Shown here piece after piece: positions 43,530 through 56,895 of a stretch of DNA of 64,000 nt (position 1 is its first letter; each line of letters begins with the position of its first letter). The stretch lies in assembly GCA_025667525.1 (NCBI GenBank), contig CM046878.1, positions 394,758,974 through 394,822,973 on the forward strand. Reading direction: 5' to 3'. Source of the stretch: Glebionis coronaria. Lineage: Eukaryota > Streptophyta > Magnoliopsida > Asterales > Asteraceae. The position numbers and the translations under genes were made by a program. The notes under the pieces were generated by a model. That model was not told where the DNA came from. It did not search any database and saw nothing but the letters and a program-made list of their open reading frames with translations.

Positions 43530-44244
43530 TAAGTGGGAACAATGGTCTATTTGAAAGCAATGGTGATTGTAATCGGTAGATTTGATATATTTCTTATGTG
43601 TGCTTCTTAACTATAACTTGTCAAATTGTGATGATGATTGACTAGGATTTGGTTATGCTTAAACATTCGGATATGCAATGCCATCGACTTGGTTGATACA
43701 AAGCTACATTCTCTTGTTCCGTCATTTAAAATTACAACATACGCATGTGGAACATACTCTTGGGTATCTCTTTCGAAATTCGAGTCAAAAAGCAACTTTT
43801 CTAAACCTTATGTGTGATCACAAACTCTCACGGACCCACAGAACCAAGTAAATTGGGTCCGCCTTTTACATTTTTTTGTCCGTGGGTTTCCCTCTCAAAA
43901 TGAATTCAAAATTTCATTCGTTCTATGACATACCCAAATAATTTGGGTTCGTCTGGGTTTGTGGACCTGCAAATATTCATGCAAATTCATCATTACAATT
44001 CATTAACTTCTCCACTTCCCTAAACACCCTTCCTTTTCCCATTTGATTGACTTGAAAATATTAAACCTGGACATTTACTACTCTTAATCATCATCTTGTC
44101 TTCTTCCAATTACATAACTTCCACATTTAATTTTAGATTTTCCTAATCCCCTATTTAAACTCACACCTCTCTTAATTTTTTCCTAACTACTTTCAAACTC
44201 TTCTCTCTAAACTAATATCTACAGAAAATGTCTAGTAAACCATC
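43530..44244 (+). other. Spacer with promoter-like end
   Basis: Non-coding. A GGACCC/GGGTCC inverted-word cluster lies at 43828-43975. Close to the right end TATTTAAA at 44152-44159 is followed by a CT-rich leader (CTTCTCTCTAAAC) and an ATG, like the arrangement before the C2 extra ORF. Confidence 0.45.
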
Positions 44245-44994
44245 ATGCCTAAAGCTTCCAAGTCTACCTCCAAGCCCACTCAAAGAAGAACCATCTACAT
44301 CCGTGTGAGCTCTTGATGTTTTGCTAACCAAACTAACTCGCCACCCTCAAACACTCTTACCTACAACCATGTATCCCAAATTAAGAAGGAAATATCCCAA
44401 AACCTTGGTGACATTATTAGGAATTCAAGGTCACCTAAAACTCCTCCAACAACAAAAACACCTATCGCCACCACTCTACCTCTCGCTCCTACTCACTCTC
44501 CAACCATCATCTCAACTTCTCCTACTAGAAGCACCAAACTCCAACCCATGAAGTTATTCTCTACACCTCTATCATATCCTCATCCATATTTGAAGAAGAT
44601 TGAGGACGCACCTCCACGTTCTCAAGCACCCCCACAAACACTCCCATCACTGACACCCACACCTGCTTCTCCCATACTATCCCAAACACTCCCTTCACTC
44701 AGTGTCCAACCTACGAACAACCTTTCCCTACCCTCGGGTGATTCACACTACATACCATGTTTTATGGGATTAGATGATTCACTTTGGATTGATCCCCCAT
44801 TTATGAAACCTCCTTCTCCATACTAACCATCACCATTCTATCCTAATAGAGTCCTTCTGCCCTCTCAAACGAGGCAACGATACTAAGAGGAGCTTGATCA
44901 CCTCTATGCATTCACCGACATGGTGAACATGCATATCCATGAGTCACAACGTGTCTAAGCCTTAGCCGGACCTCTACCACCTCCACCACCCTGA
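44245..44994 (+). pseudogene. Proline-rich ORF with four stops
   Basis: A frame of 249 codons from ATG 44245 to TGA 44992-44994, interrupted by TGA 44314-44316 and TAA at 44824, 44884 and 44956. Each interrupting stop is one C-to-T change away from Arg (CGA) or Gln (CAA). The N-terminus is Lys/Ser/Thr-rich, the middle Pro/Ser/Thr-rich (SLTPTPASPILSQTLPSL), and the end a helix (LDHLYAFTDMVNMHIHES) followed by GPLPPPPP. I do not recognise a domain. It may be a further ORF of element G or belong to a separate element. Confidence 0.5.
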
Positions 44995-45032
44995 ACCACC
45001 CACCATGACATCCCAAACACAACTCACCCTCA

Positions 45033-45480
45033 TGTATGTGACCTGTTTACCATATTTAAAGTGATGGTCATATAATATACCATTGCGATGCTCGTGGAAA
45101 ATGTTATGTAATGGTGTCGAGAATTCCAAACCTATTATTTTATAGCTTACGCCAATGGGTCCCAAACAAACAAATGAGGAGCCCTTTGTCAACATTTCCT
45201 TACAAGTATAAAAGGAAACCAACCCCTCACTTGTGTGGGTGCTATTTTTGTTTTGTTTAATTGTAGAGAGAAAAAGTAGTATGTGTTTCTTTCACTAGTT
45301 TTCTTCTCTCTTTGTTTTTCTTTCTTCACTCTTCTTAATCTAATCCTTTCTTTTTGTTTTCATATTGTTCCATCTTCATCTTGTTTCTTTATTTTGTAGT
45401 TCGTGTACTTCATATACACGTCGTACTATTCACTTCATATACGTATATTTCGTGTGGAGTCTGTGTGTAAAACTCCTACA
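45033..45480 (+). repeat. Copia 5' LTR (element H)
   Basis: The sequence TGTATGTG to TCCTACA, 448 bp, has TGTA/TACA ends, a TATA box at 45207-45214 (TATAAAAG), a CT-rich leader, and is followed by a tRNA-Met primer-binding site. The left end is chosen from the TG...CA rule and is less certain than the right. The rest of H is not next to it, because the D1-E-F chain begins at 45553. Confidence 0.65.
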
Positions 45481-45482
45481 AG

Positions 45483-45496
45483 TGGTATCACTCGCC
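45483..45496 (+). other. Primer-binding site of H
   Basis: TGGTATCACTCGCC, a two-mismatch form of the copia tRNA-Met site, two bases after the LTR end TACA. Confidence 0.7.
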
Positions 45497-45552
45497 AAGA
45501 GATTCGTAGATTGAGTGTTTTTCTTGATTTTTCTTCAAGGTTCATCAAAAAA

Positions 45553-47268
45553 TGATAAGTTGTAAATTATAGGGTCTAGTATATAAATTCCAAGGATCAC
45601 GATTTGGGAAAATCGAGAATGAATTTAAAAACCAACGAGTTCGTTCTTCGAGGAGGTTGACTATTGGGCTAATTGAACATTTTTGGATTAGTTTACGCTT
45701 TTGGAAAAGAAAGGGTTTAAAAGTAAAGACGAACCTACATTACGACGGATTAAACTACGATGAATTACGTTGGCACGCTAATCGAGACAAAAATAATATT
45801 AAAATAATCAAAGATTATAAAAATTCTAAAAACTTGCAAACTAATTTACTTTTACCTAAATTAACCAAAAATGAAATGTAAAACTTAATAAACATGCTAA
45901 ATGGGCCTCCAAATAGCCGAATAACAAAAACAGCAAGCTAAATGGGCCAAATTAGGCCCAATAAGAAAAATTATGGAAATTTAAACTTAAAAAGCCTTAT
46001 CTGATGTAAAATTTAATTATAAGCACAATTTTACAAAGGCCCAAAAGCTGAATCCTACTCAAAAAGCCAGAATATGCTCAAAACATAAGAACGTTGCCTA
46101 CTTTTTGGATCGTTTCCTAAGAAGCCCAATATGCTCAAAACATACTAAAAAAGCCTTAACTGATGTAAAATTTAATTAATGGGCCTGATAAGTCCAATAT
46201 GCTCAAAACATAAGATCGTTGCCTACGTTTTGGAAGACCTCATTATTTTGGACATATAAGAAGATTTCAAAAAGAAATTTTGAAAAAGATCAAGTAGAAA
46301 AGCTGAAATGAACAAAAGGCTTATTTCACAAACATACAAAAATAGTCGTTTTGTTATCTAAGCCACTTCAAGACCTGATTCTTTTTGGAAAATCTTAAAA
46401 ATAAGAAAAATAAACTATTAAAATCAAGAAAAAGCCAATAAGACCACACAATAAGCTATAGGACCCAAAAAGCACCTTTTAAAAATGCAATTAAGCTAGT
46501 TTTCTAATGAAACCTTAACTAAATGTAACAAAACTTTGGAAAACTAATAATAAGCTGGAAAAAATGAGATTAGCTACAAAAAGTAGGTTGTTGCATGTTT
46601 AGAAAATCTCAAAATGAAAAATAAGCTCTAATGGCCAATTTTGTACAAAGTCAATAAATGTCGACTTTGTATAAAAATGAAAGAAAAGCTAGAATATGCC
46701 AAGTTAAGCTGAAAAATAAATTCGTGAACTATGGTTGATGGATTTAAGGGAAAATCCTTTGGAATGTGATTATGGTAGTTGGCCTTTTTCTTAGTTTGTT
46801 GGTTAATAAGCAGCCTGATAAGCCATTATGGTTAATCAGCTGTTGAAATCACACAATGCAGTTCAAACAATCAATAAGCACACCAAATCACTCACAAAAA
46901 ACATAGACAAACAAATGAGAAATAAAAAGTGAAGCAACTGATGCTAAGCTAATACAAAAGTGGACCTAGAACTAACTTGTTCTAGGTCTTGGGCTGAGTT
47001 TTGGCTTATCCAATAAGCTTCAACTAGCTAAAAATACCAGAATTAGTAAAAGCAGATCTAAAGTGCCCTATGAACTAATAATTCCCTGAGTTACTAAGTA
47101 TAAAACTCTAAATCAAAGCTACACAATGTTATGATGTGTTATGCACTGGTTTTTGCAAAAATTGTTCAAGTTTGTTTACCAAATGACTCCTAAGCTAAAT
47201 ATACCTACAAGTACCTATCAAATATTATGAACACATCAGAAGACACACAACGATCAGGCAAGAACAAA
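45553..47268 (-). repeat. Truncated 3' LTR of D1
   Basis: 1.7 kb aligning with 48986 to about 50604. The left end TGATAAGTTGTAAAT is the LTR terminus. At 47268 the match stops and gag sequence begins, so the other half of the LTR and the 3' part of the element were deleted together. Confidence 0.82.
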
Positions 47269-48271
47269 CCGCATTAATGTTTGACGTTTGGTCATCCGTA
47301 GCCGTACACTCGTAATAATGATAAGGTCCACCCCACAACGTACACGAAACCTCAACCGCTTTCACCATGGCGGGAGCGTACATTTTCTTATATTCACTCA
47401 ACAAAGTCGTGAAAACATCGGTTAATTTCTCGAATTTTGCATCAACTCTCTCAATGTTACGATTAAAATAACCAACATTGGCGAAAATAGAAACACTCGG
47501 CATGCTACGGAGTGGGATAATCTTAGACCTATTCTCGATAACAATCAACGCGTCTCTCGAAGTTTTACACAAGAAGTTGCCATCCGCGGTGGAATTTAAC
47601 GAATCTTGCTCGAGAAGATTAAGACCGTTATAAAAAGTGTCGATTTGGTGCAACTCAGAAATTCATAACAAGCACATTCCTAAGCAATTCCTTGAAACGA
47701 TCCCACGCATCTCTAAATGATTCATTTGGTTTTTGAGTAAACCTCATGATCTCATTTTTAAAAAAACGTGGTCTAGACGGTGGGAAAAATGATTAACAAT
47801 TTAGGAAACGAGATCCTCCCACGCAAATATAGATCAAGGTGGTTCTTTCTCGTACCAATTTTTGGCGGGGCCTTCGATCGATTAAGGAAAAATCACTAGC
47901 TTAATCACATCATTATCGACGTTCTTAAACTTACAAGTGGTCATAAGACGATTAAAAGTCCAAATATGGTCATGAGGATTATCCGACTCATAACCTCTAA
48001 ACTTTGTTGCTTTAATTAATGATAACATTCCTGATTTAATTTAAAATATTTCCGCTTCAATATCGGGAATCACGATCGCCTCTTCATAACCCTCGGTGGG
48101 TGCTTGGAGCAACTCCATCATCGTTTGATTTTCTACCACCTCGTCTTGGGTTTCAACAACAATGTTAGGACCTTGAGTTTCTAGTTGTCTTTGTTGTCGA
48201 TTCCTTTGATTTCGTTGACGTCGATTCATCATGCTGTTAAAATTTGAAGTAGGATAATTGGGAGTGCACAT
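47269..48271 (-). pseudogene. gag: Gag fragment of D1
   Basis: The N-terminal piece starts at 48271 and includes a basic NQRNRQQRQ stretch followed by ENQTMMELLQAPTEGYEEA, the same opening as in A. After several stops, the piece from 47653 gives QIDTFYNGLNLLEQDSLNS and a decayed zinc knuckle (CTLWGGPYHYYEC, in which the second Cys is replaced by Gly). The frame is cut at 47268 by a deletion that joins it to LTR sequence. Non-functional. Confidence 0.85.
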
Positions 48272-48985
48272 GCACTATTGAAAGAAATTGGGGATTAGCA
48301 AAGAATATTTTTTTTGGTATTTTAATATCCCCTCAAATCAAAGTCTTGGTTAGAGAATCCAAAGAAATAAAAGTAATACGTGAAGTAAAAACCTTCGTTC
48401 GACTTTGAAACGTTGTTTGAAAACCAAAATATTTCGAGGGTTCAATAATATAAGAACAAAGAAAATGTAAGATCAATAATACTTGAGTTGGCAACCCTTA
48501 ATTAGTTCTCACTTTCAAAGTACACACAAGCGAGCGAAGAAAACGAGGCGACGCGAAACACTTAAGAGCCTTTTTCTTTAGGATGTATTTTATAACACCC
48601 GCCTTATACCCACCTTATTGTTTGTACTAATCGAGATTAACTCTTAACAATATCTATCTATTTTTTCTTAAATGTTTCTTTGATCGATACCACCAAAAAT
48701 TACTGGATCGCTAATAATTGGTGTGAGTTTTCACTCTTTTGGAGATATTTTGAATTTATTTGTGCTACATAGATACAATATAGTAATATACGACATAAAA
48801 AACGAATAAAAAATGATACGGTGTAATTAGATTACTAATTACACTATTTATTTATATGGTTAATAAGAAAAACGAAAATGAGTATTCACAATTTGTACAC
48901 TTCCCAAAAATGAAAGGTAAAAAACGTAACTACTCAAACAAAGAACGTTTATGGCGCAATCATCTTCTCTGATAGCGGAACCATT
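48272..48985 (-). other. Leader of D1 with decayed primer-binding site
   Basis: Minus strand 48983-48966 reads TGGTTCCGCTATCAGAGA, recognisable as the TGGCGCCGCTGCCGGGGA site with several changes. The remaining leader matches that of E at 61260-62047, including TAACACCCGCCTTATACC on the plus strand. Confidence 0.7.
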
Positions 48986-51900
48986 TAATAAGTAGTAAAT
49001 AATAGGGTCTAGTATATAAATTCCACAGATCACGATTTAGGAAAATCGAGAATGAATTTAAAAATTGACGAGTTCGTTCTTCAAGGAGGTTGATTATTGG
49101 GCCAATTGAATGTTTTTGGATTAGTTTACGCTTTTAGAAAAGGAAGGGTTTAAAAGTAAAGACGAAGGTACACTACGACGGATTAAACTACAACGAATTA
49201 CATTTGCACGCAAATCGAGACAAAAATAATATTAAAATAATCAAAAGTTCTAAAAAATTATAAAAACTTGCAAACTAACTTATCTTTATCTAAATTAACC
49301 AAAATTGAAATGTAAAAATAATAAAAATGATAAATAGGCCTCCAAATAGCCCAATAACCAAAACAACAAGCTAAATGGGCCAAATTAGGACCAATAAGAA
49401 AAAGTTTGGAATTTTAAACTGAAAAAGCCCTATCTGATGTAAAATTTAATAGTATGCACAATTTCCAAAGGCCCAATAGCTGAACCCTACTCAAAAAGCT
49501 AGAAATAAGCTATAAGCTAGCTTAATGGGCCTAACAAGCCCAATAAGCTCAAAACGGAAGCTTATTGCCTAGTTTTTGGTAAACCTCGTTATTTTGGACA
49601 TATAAGAAAACTACAAAAAGTAATTTTGAAAAAGATCAACTATTAAAGCTGAAATGAACCATAGGCTCATTTCGCAAAAAGACAAAATAGTCGTTTTTGT
49701 GATCTCAGCCACTTCAAGACCTGATTCTTCTTGGAAAAGCTTAAAAATAAGATAAATAAACTATTAAAACCAAGAAAAAACCAATAAGCCCTTATCAAAA
49801 AGCTATGGTACCCAATAAGCACTTTTGAAAAATACAATTAAGCTAGTTTTCTAATGAAACCTTAACTAAATGAAACCAAACTTTGGAAAAATAATAGTAA
49901 GCTAGAAAAAATGAGATTAGCTACAAAAAGTAAGTTGTTGCATGTTTAGAAAAGCTGGAAATAAAAAATAAGCTATAATGGCCAATTTTGTACAAAGTCA
50001 ACAAAAGTCAACTTGTACAAAAATGAAAGAAAAGCTAGAATATGCTAAGTTGAGCTGAAAAAATAAACTTGTGAATTGTCGTTGATGGATTTGAGGGCAA
50101 ATCATATGGAATGTGATTATGGTAGTTGGCCTTTTGCTTGATTTGTTGGTCAATAAGCAGACAGATAAGCCAGTAGGGCTAATCAGTTGTTGAAATCATA
50201 CAATACAGTTCAAACAATCAATAAGCACACCAAATCACTCATAAAAAACATAGGCAAACAAATGAGAAATAAAAAGTAAAGTAACTGAATGCTAAACTAA
50301 TGCAACAGTGGACCTAGAACTAACTTGTTCTAGGTCTGGGGCTAAGTTTTGGCTTATCTAATAAGCTTCAAACTAGCTCAAATTACCAGAACGAGTAAAA
50401 AAAGATCTAAAGTGCCCTATGAACTAACAATTCCCTAAGTTACCAACTCTAAAACTCCAATCAAAGCTAAACAATGTTCTGATGTGTTATGCATTGGTTT
50501 GTGGCAAAATTGTTCAAGTTTGTTTACCAAAAATAAACCTACAAGTACCTATCAGAGATCATGAACATATCAGAAGACACACAAAGATCAGGCAAGAACA
50601 AATCAGTCAACACAAATAACCATGAAATCAGTTAACTAAGCAAATTTTTGCAAAACAAGTAAAACCAAAATTTTACACTAAAGCTATAAAACTAACAGTT
50701 GATTTAAGTTCTATTTAAACTAATAAAAATGTACAAGCATTATCAGGCTTAATTATTTTGTCACTAAAGCTTAAACAAGCAACCCCAAACACCCACATTG
50801 AGGGCAGTTAACAAATTAACAAAGGCTTGTAAAGCAAATGAAAAAATTGAACTAAGAACCTAGCATTAAAACATATCATAAGCAAGTACAAACTAAATTA
50901 AGCACTGAAACAACAAGCATGGGTAGTTTATCAACAAATCACATAACTTATCACGCGAGGACAGTTCAAGTAATTTTGTGAGTATAAATTCTTTACCTTG
51001 TGAGCCCTACATCCGGACCTCACAGCAGCTGATGCAAACAAAACATAAGCTTAGGTAGCCCGTGGGAGCTTATGAGAGGGGCTGAATGAGCTTATGCAAT
51101 GTTCTTGGATGGTGGTTCTACAACAGAACCCAAGAAATTAGCAACAAGCACTAGTTATATTTCCTATCTCCTTGTGACCTACAACAACAAAAAGCAAAGT
51201 AACCAAGTACCAAAAGCTAGTCACAAGCTTGATTGTCAGTTAAGCTTGAAACAACTTTTGCTACCGTTATTTCTTAACTAAAATCAAAGATGATTTTTCT
51301 GAAAATGAACTTTGGAATCAAACTCTTTTGCATGTAAAAATTAACCAAACAAGAAATGTAACTTAGCTTATACTCTAAACTTATGGGCTTATGTTGTCAG
51401 CATAAGCCAATAAGCTAACTTATAAGTTAAGGATCTAAAAAGGTTTTAACAAGACAACTTGAAAAAGGCTATTGATAAGAAAGTAATAACACTAAAGTAA
51501 ATTGTAGAAATTTTAAAGACAAATTAAAGTAAAAAATAGAGCTCAAAATTTGCAAGGCTAAAAATTCCCATTAACTAGTCAAAAAATGAGGTTACAAATT
51601 TCAGAACAAATGAAATGATACTGCTAGTCTAGCTTTATACAAGGTGTAGGATAATTCTAGAACTTAAAAAGCCTAGCTATGATCTTCCTAATGAGCCCTT
51701 GAGGATCTTTTGTAGATGCCATGAAGATACTCTTTGATCCGTTTCAAACTTTGGTAAATATGGCTAACATGTGAAGATTTCTGCCAAGTCCATGTGATGA
51801 CAACTTGAAATCATGATCTTGGACGTCGAATTGATGTGGCTAACAAGTTATAGCATATGGTTCGTTGATCGTTTGGCGCCAGTTTTGTTTCGAGCTACTT

Positions 51901-52725
51901 TTGGTTCAGGGGAGGTCCAATTGGGAATCTTAGGTGATGAGGTGGCAGAAATACCCATGTGGTTGTGTTGGATATATGTGTAATTGGCAATCTGGTGCAC
52001 ATGAGTGAAAACCCTTTGGTTTATATGGCGAACGGGATTTGGGTTTATAGGTTGGGGTTGGGTAAACAGTTAGTTTTAATCTAATTGGGGAAAGGTTTAG
52101 GGTGTTAACCGCATATAATCATATTTAAAACTTTGGGCTCGGGTTGTTAAGTAGTGGATGTTGGGTAGTTTATAGATCGGCCTTGGGTATAAACGGGTAG
52201 AATGGGTTTGTATTTGGCGGCTCTCACCCCCAAAGTTTGAACAATGGAAAAAACAGTCCTCCATAACATTAACATCAAAACCAGCTTGTTAAGATTCATT
52301 TGAACTTTTAAGTATGGTAGATTTGATACTTGTGTTATGCAACACCATGAATAAGGACTTGAAATATACTTCTTTAATCTCTAAGGTCTGAACTTGTACA
52401 TTCGTGAAACTTTAGGGATCGCTTGTGTATATTTGATATTAGAGGGTATAAAGTGTCATTTCTTCAAACTTAGAGGACCATTCTTATAAATCTTCAATTC
52501 TTCAAGGGTATTTTTAGAAATTCATATTCAGGTCTGGTTCTTTTGTAAAACTTTGTTTCCCGTGTTTGTTTTTGCTTGTTTTTGTGATCGTTTGGTGAAT
52601 TCTCGATATTCGTACCTGCACATACACAAACAACAATAAAAACGTATTTGACATGTTTTTGATGATATTTTATCCGTTTTTAGTCTGATTGGGGTATGAA
52701 AACATGTATAATACGAGTATTATCA
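48986..52725 (-). repeat. LTR shared by D1 and E (3.74 kb)
   Basis: The left end TAATAAG corresponds to TGATAAG in the sister copies (mutated G). The right end GAGTATTATCA is followed by a polypurine tract on the minus strand. Its left 1.6 kb aligns with the D1 3' LTR. It is rich in AAGCT/AGCTTA words. Against the LTR at 62068 only the first 150 bp and roughly the last 100 bp are similar. Confidence 0.8.
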
Positions 52726-52737
52726 CTCCCTCATACT
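52726..52737 (-). other. Polypurine tract of E
   Basis: Minus strand TAGTATGAGGGAG directly before TGATAATACTCG; upstream lies GTGTGAGGACACGG as in A. Confidence 0.7.
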
Positions 52738-54588
52738 AAGTTGTTGCCGTGTCCTCACACAATGCTAGAATTAAGTATTGTAGCACATCTAAATTCATTT
52801 TTATTAAACATTTATTGAAACTAAACTTTATTAGATGCGTTTTAGACATAATGTATGATTTTCATCACATAAATATGACTTTTAGGTTCATTGAATAAGA
52901 ACACGTGAATGCTTCATAGAAATAATTTGGTCGTCCCCGATTTTCACTCAATTCTATGCTAAGCGTGAAACAAGATCATTGTCGCGTATAAGTTAGTAAT
53001 GCTAACACTACTCATATGCCTTAATCACGTACTTAGACTCCTTTATTCCTAATAGGTATCTCTTGTATTTTATTTTTGTCTTAAATGATCACGAGGATGC
53101 ATTTTTTTTTACTTATACATGAATAGAGATTAAGGTCCAAAAATAGATTTGTAACGGTGTAACCAAAATCATTAAATTATTAACTTTTCCAAATAGATAA
53201 CGATGTCAAAAAATTAAGTCAACAAGTACGATTCGATAAACACGATTTTACAACGGATTTGAACATTTGACTTATTACCAAGACTTTTTTATGCCCCTAA
53301 CTAGATAGGGTTTATTATCTTTGGTTTACCTCCGCTTTTTAGGGCTTCGGTCTTGCATTGCCTTTTGATTTAACCTTTATATGAGGTGTTTATTATGACC
53401 CAAGACGTATATCCTCAACCTCGAAAGGTAATTTTGGATCTTTAAAGCTTGAGTTTCTAAGCCATTCACTTATATTTCACATAGATTTTTTGGCCTTTTG
53501 AGCTTTGAATTTTTGCTAATTTTTGGGTGAATGAATTAAAAATTTATTATTGGAAAGCTTTCGATTATATGGTTTGTCAATACTTCAAATCCGTGACGCT
53601 GTCGAAACTTAAATGTCTTACCAATTTAATTACATGGAAACTACTATAATTTGCTAAAAACCAACAATAAAGATTAAACCGCTAAGTCAATATTTATTAA
53701 CAATTTATTTATATACAAGCGTTGGGAGAAAAAAAATAATTAAAACACATGAGTTTTTGAAAGAATACGAATATTCAATGTTTAGTATAGTAACTTATAA
53801 TTGATTCTATCATTTCTCGTCCTCCATTTAATGAGACTTAGCCTAATATAGTTAAGGAACGAAGCTAAAGACTCGACATGCCCGATCGAGTAAAAAATTA
53901 CTCTTATTCTCACAAACGGAAAATCTACATGTGTGTCTAAACACTTATGATAAACATGAAAAATAAAATAAAATTTGGCCATTTTAGGCACTTATTTTGC
54001 AACAAAATGATGAAAATGGATTGCGTGAAGACTTAGTAGAGCAAAGTATCTATTTACCCCCACCGCATACTAAAACTAAACATTGACCTCAGTGTTTGAA
54101 GTCTAAGGGTGAAACACCCTCATACTAGAGACGAAGAGTCGAATGCTTAGTCTCGAGCATGGAATGGTATAACGAATGATCTAAAATCCATTTATAAGGT
54201 GTTCTAAAAGATAAACGTTAGTATTAAAAGGATATCATCGGATATCGAGTTCTTGAATGAAAACGATAGAAGACCGGGTGATAGGTAAAAACGAACGTGA
54301 GAGGCTTCAATGGTGACGATGAGTCCTAGAAAATCACAATCACAAACAACCACGAAAACAAGGGTCGGAAGAATGCGAGTCTGTTCGCGTTAAACTATAT
54401 TAGAAAGCGATAATATGGACAAGGATAAGCATGAGATTCCCCCACGAGGCGCCTCGGTTTTCATAACCGAGTCAAGAGCTCGACTCGAATCCCCAAAAAT
54501 GTGATCATTTAGGGACAATCATGATATGGTCTAAAATTTGGGTCTTACATGTAAAACAAAGCCCAAAAAGTACATGAAGTACTTAAAA
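52738..54588 (-). other. E 3' non-coding region
   Basis: 1.85 kb without ORFs, related to 33950-35931 of A. No RT or integrase relic is visible. Confidence 0.65.
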
Positions 54589-55868
54589 CTAGTATGAAGG
54601 ATTAGGTCCTTCGATGGTGCATATACCGAAGTCGAAGATTACATCCTCGTTTTCAGATGATAAACGTAACAACGCCACTCCCATCAAAACCCGAATAGGG
54701 AAAAACAAAAGAGATAAAGAAGGGAAGGGTGGGAAAATGGGTGGAACAAAATATCGAGCTACTCGAGGTAGACCCACACCAAGCAAATGAAGAGAATTTC
54801 CATTTATTGCATCGGTGGAAGACAGAGATCTCCCTAAAAATACGATTCTGGGATCAAATATCTCGTCCTCGGTGGAGAAGTGTGAGGACTCAAATGGGGC
54901 TTCCCCCACACGTAAACCACACACACCATCGTCAAACGGAGTAGACGAGGTGGTAGTAGTCAATACCAACGGTGATGAAGAGGTTAAATTAGGGACATCA
55001 TTCAAATTATGTTCAAAATTTTTCCCTTTTTCATCTTTTAAGAAATCATTATGAAAACCCAATTTTCCATTTATCAAATCAAAAATATTAGGTGTCTCTA
55101 AAAAGGGTTTTGACACACTACCCTCATAAGGTGTCTCAAAATTAATTGGCACACTTAAGAGGTTAGGCATTTCAAAATGGATATTAGGCACACTAAAAAT
55201 CCTTAAGTTCAAATCACGGGTGGCTTGAGAGGGATTAGCAATGATGCTCTCAAAATGATGGTCAATATAGAAAAAATCCTCCTCGGGGTCAACATAGTGG
55301 TCATCACTAAACAAAGAATCGTTAATACTATCAAATTATTCATAAAAGATGGGTTCCTTAAGCCATTTTCCTTCAGATCTGTCATTGTAGATCAAATAAT
55401 AGCTCTCGATAGTACTACGTCATAAAATCTTATCAACATTCTTAATCGAGGAGGTTTGATTAGGGAGCTCCTCGAGAATGTGACAAACGAGTTTTGGAGA
55501 AGGTTCGTCATTATGAAGAAGACGTTCCAACTCATCCATTTCGGCCTCGAGATAGACAAAATCAACCTCATTTATAGGTGGAAGTGGAGGTAAAAGAGCA
55601 AGTTCTCTTTCAATTTGTGTCTTAACCTCAAGGTCAAAAGCAAAGTCATCATACTTCCCACATGATGAGGTCTTTTAGGGAGAACCCTCAAACATGGCTA
55701 GTGGATTTTGAAGTATGTGCTCGATCTCTGAAAAATCACCATCGGGATCAAAAGAATGATTCAATGTGAGCACCCTCTTGAGGATATTTCTCAAAAGTCA
55801 CAACCCTAGTCTTATAAGTCATGGGACTAGGTTTAAAGATCTCTCCGATGATGGGCAATTTTGCCTTG
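54589..55868 (-). pseudogene. Acidic C-terminal part of E polyprotein
   Basis: An open frame of 241 codons (55314-54589) holds the motifs FSTEDEIFDPRI and SSENEDVIFDFGI, counterparts of the two E-D-x-x-FDPGI motifs at the end of the A polyprotein. Further 5' (55315-55868) the same acidic sequence continues with several stops. It directly follows protease-side sequence at 58882 when the solo LTR is taken out. As in A, nothing resembling RT intervenes. Confidence 0.78.
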
Positions 55869-55873
55869 ATAGT
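55869..55873. repeat. Target duplication of solo LTR, left copy
   Basis: ATAGT; right copy ATAAT at 58877-58881, one mismatch. Confidence 0.65.
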
Positions 55874-56887
55874 TGATATGAGCTTAAATACTCATATCAT
55901 TTGTATTTATAAACAATAAACAAATGCATAAAATGTATCAAAAATGCCTTGTATTTGTATGTTTCTTGTTTTAATGTGTGTAGGTACCAAGATCGCGAAA
56001 ACCGGCAAGAACGACACGAGTTTGAATGAAAAGATCGACAAAGCCAATTTCAAGCTCATTTTTAGCAGATTTCATCATTTATGGAGTTTAAAGACTTGTG
56101 GGTCCCACATTTGGGCAAATGGGCTCAAAAGCCCGTCAATGGCCCAAGTTACAAGTTATATAAATGGATGGTGAAATAAATTTGGGCCAAAATCCCAACA
56201 CCATGTTAAAAGATACGGATGGAAATATGAGTTGGGTCAAAGCCCAATTCTTAATAAATTGGGAAGAAATGTTTAACATGGGAATGATGGGCTTCAAGCC
56301 CACAAAAGTAAGAAAATGGAAAAACGGATTGAGATGGAAATTAGATGAAAAGTTTTTATAGCTTTTTGGAATCAGTCAAACATATTCACACGTTTTTTTT
56401 TTCACCCACCAAATAAACTTTATCCCACACCACACAACACATTTCGATATCTACAAAGTTTTCTCTTCCATCTTCCTTCACCCTCACCCAAAAAGAAAAC
56501 CAGTAACAATATTTCACTGTTCCAAAACCCTAATCAATAATTACCTCAAATTAATATGGGGCTTTTTACTCCCACGTGTGATTCACACTTGGGGGAATTA
56601 AATCCCCCAAGTTTAAGGAAGAGAAGAGATGGAAGAATGGCAACGTGGCAGCTTTTAACTGGATGTGACAACACAATATTCCCCATCAGCCAATCATGAT
56701 TAGCCACCTCAGCAATCAAGAAGCATAACTAGCACAAACGGATGCCACATTGGCAATCCGTGTGCTAGTTGTATATTATCAGCCTTACGATCAAAACCAA
56801 CAAGAGAGAGAAAGATGAGATGCGGAATAGAGGGCCTGGATCAATTATCTTCCTCAACAAACTCCACCTACAAGCCTTCGGTTAGGC

Positions 56888-56895
56888 TATAAATA
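56888..56895 (+). promoter_or_regulatory. TATA box of solo LTR
   Basis: TATAAATA followed by CCCCCG, in the same position as in the A LTRs. Confidence 0.6.

Noticed and set aside
55944..56361. Two ORFs of 65-76 codons in the solo LTR
   Set aside because: Neither is open in the corresponding parts of the A LTRs.
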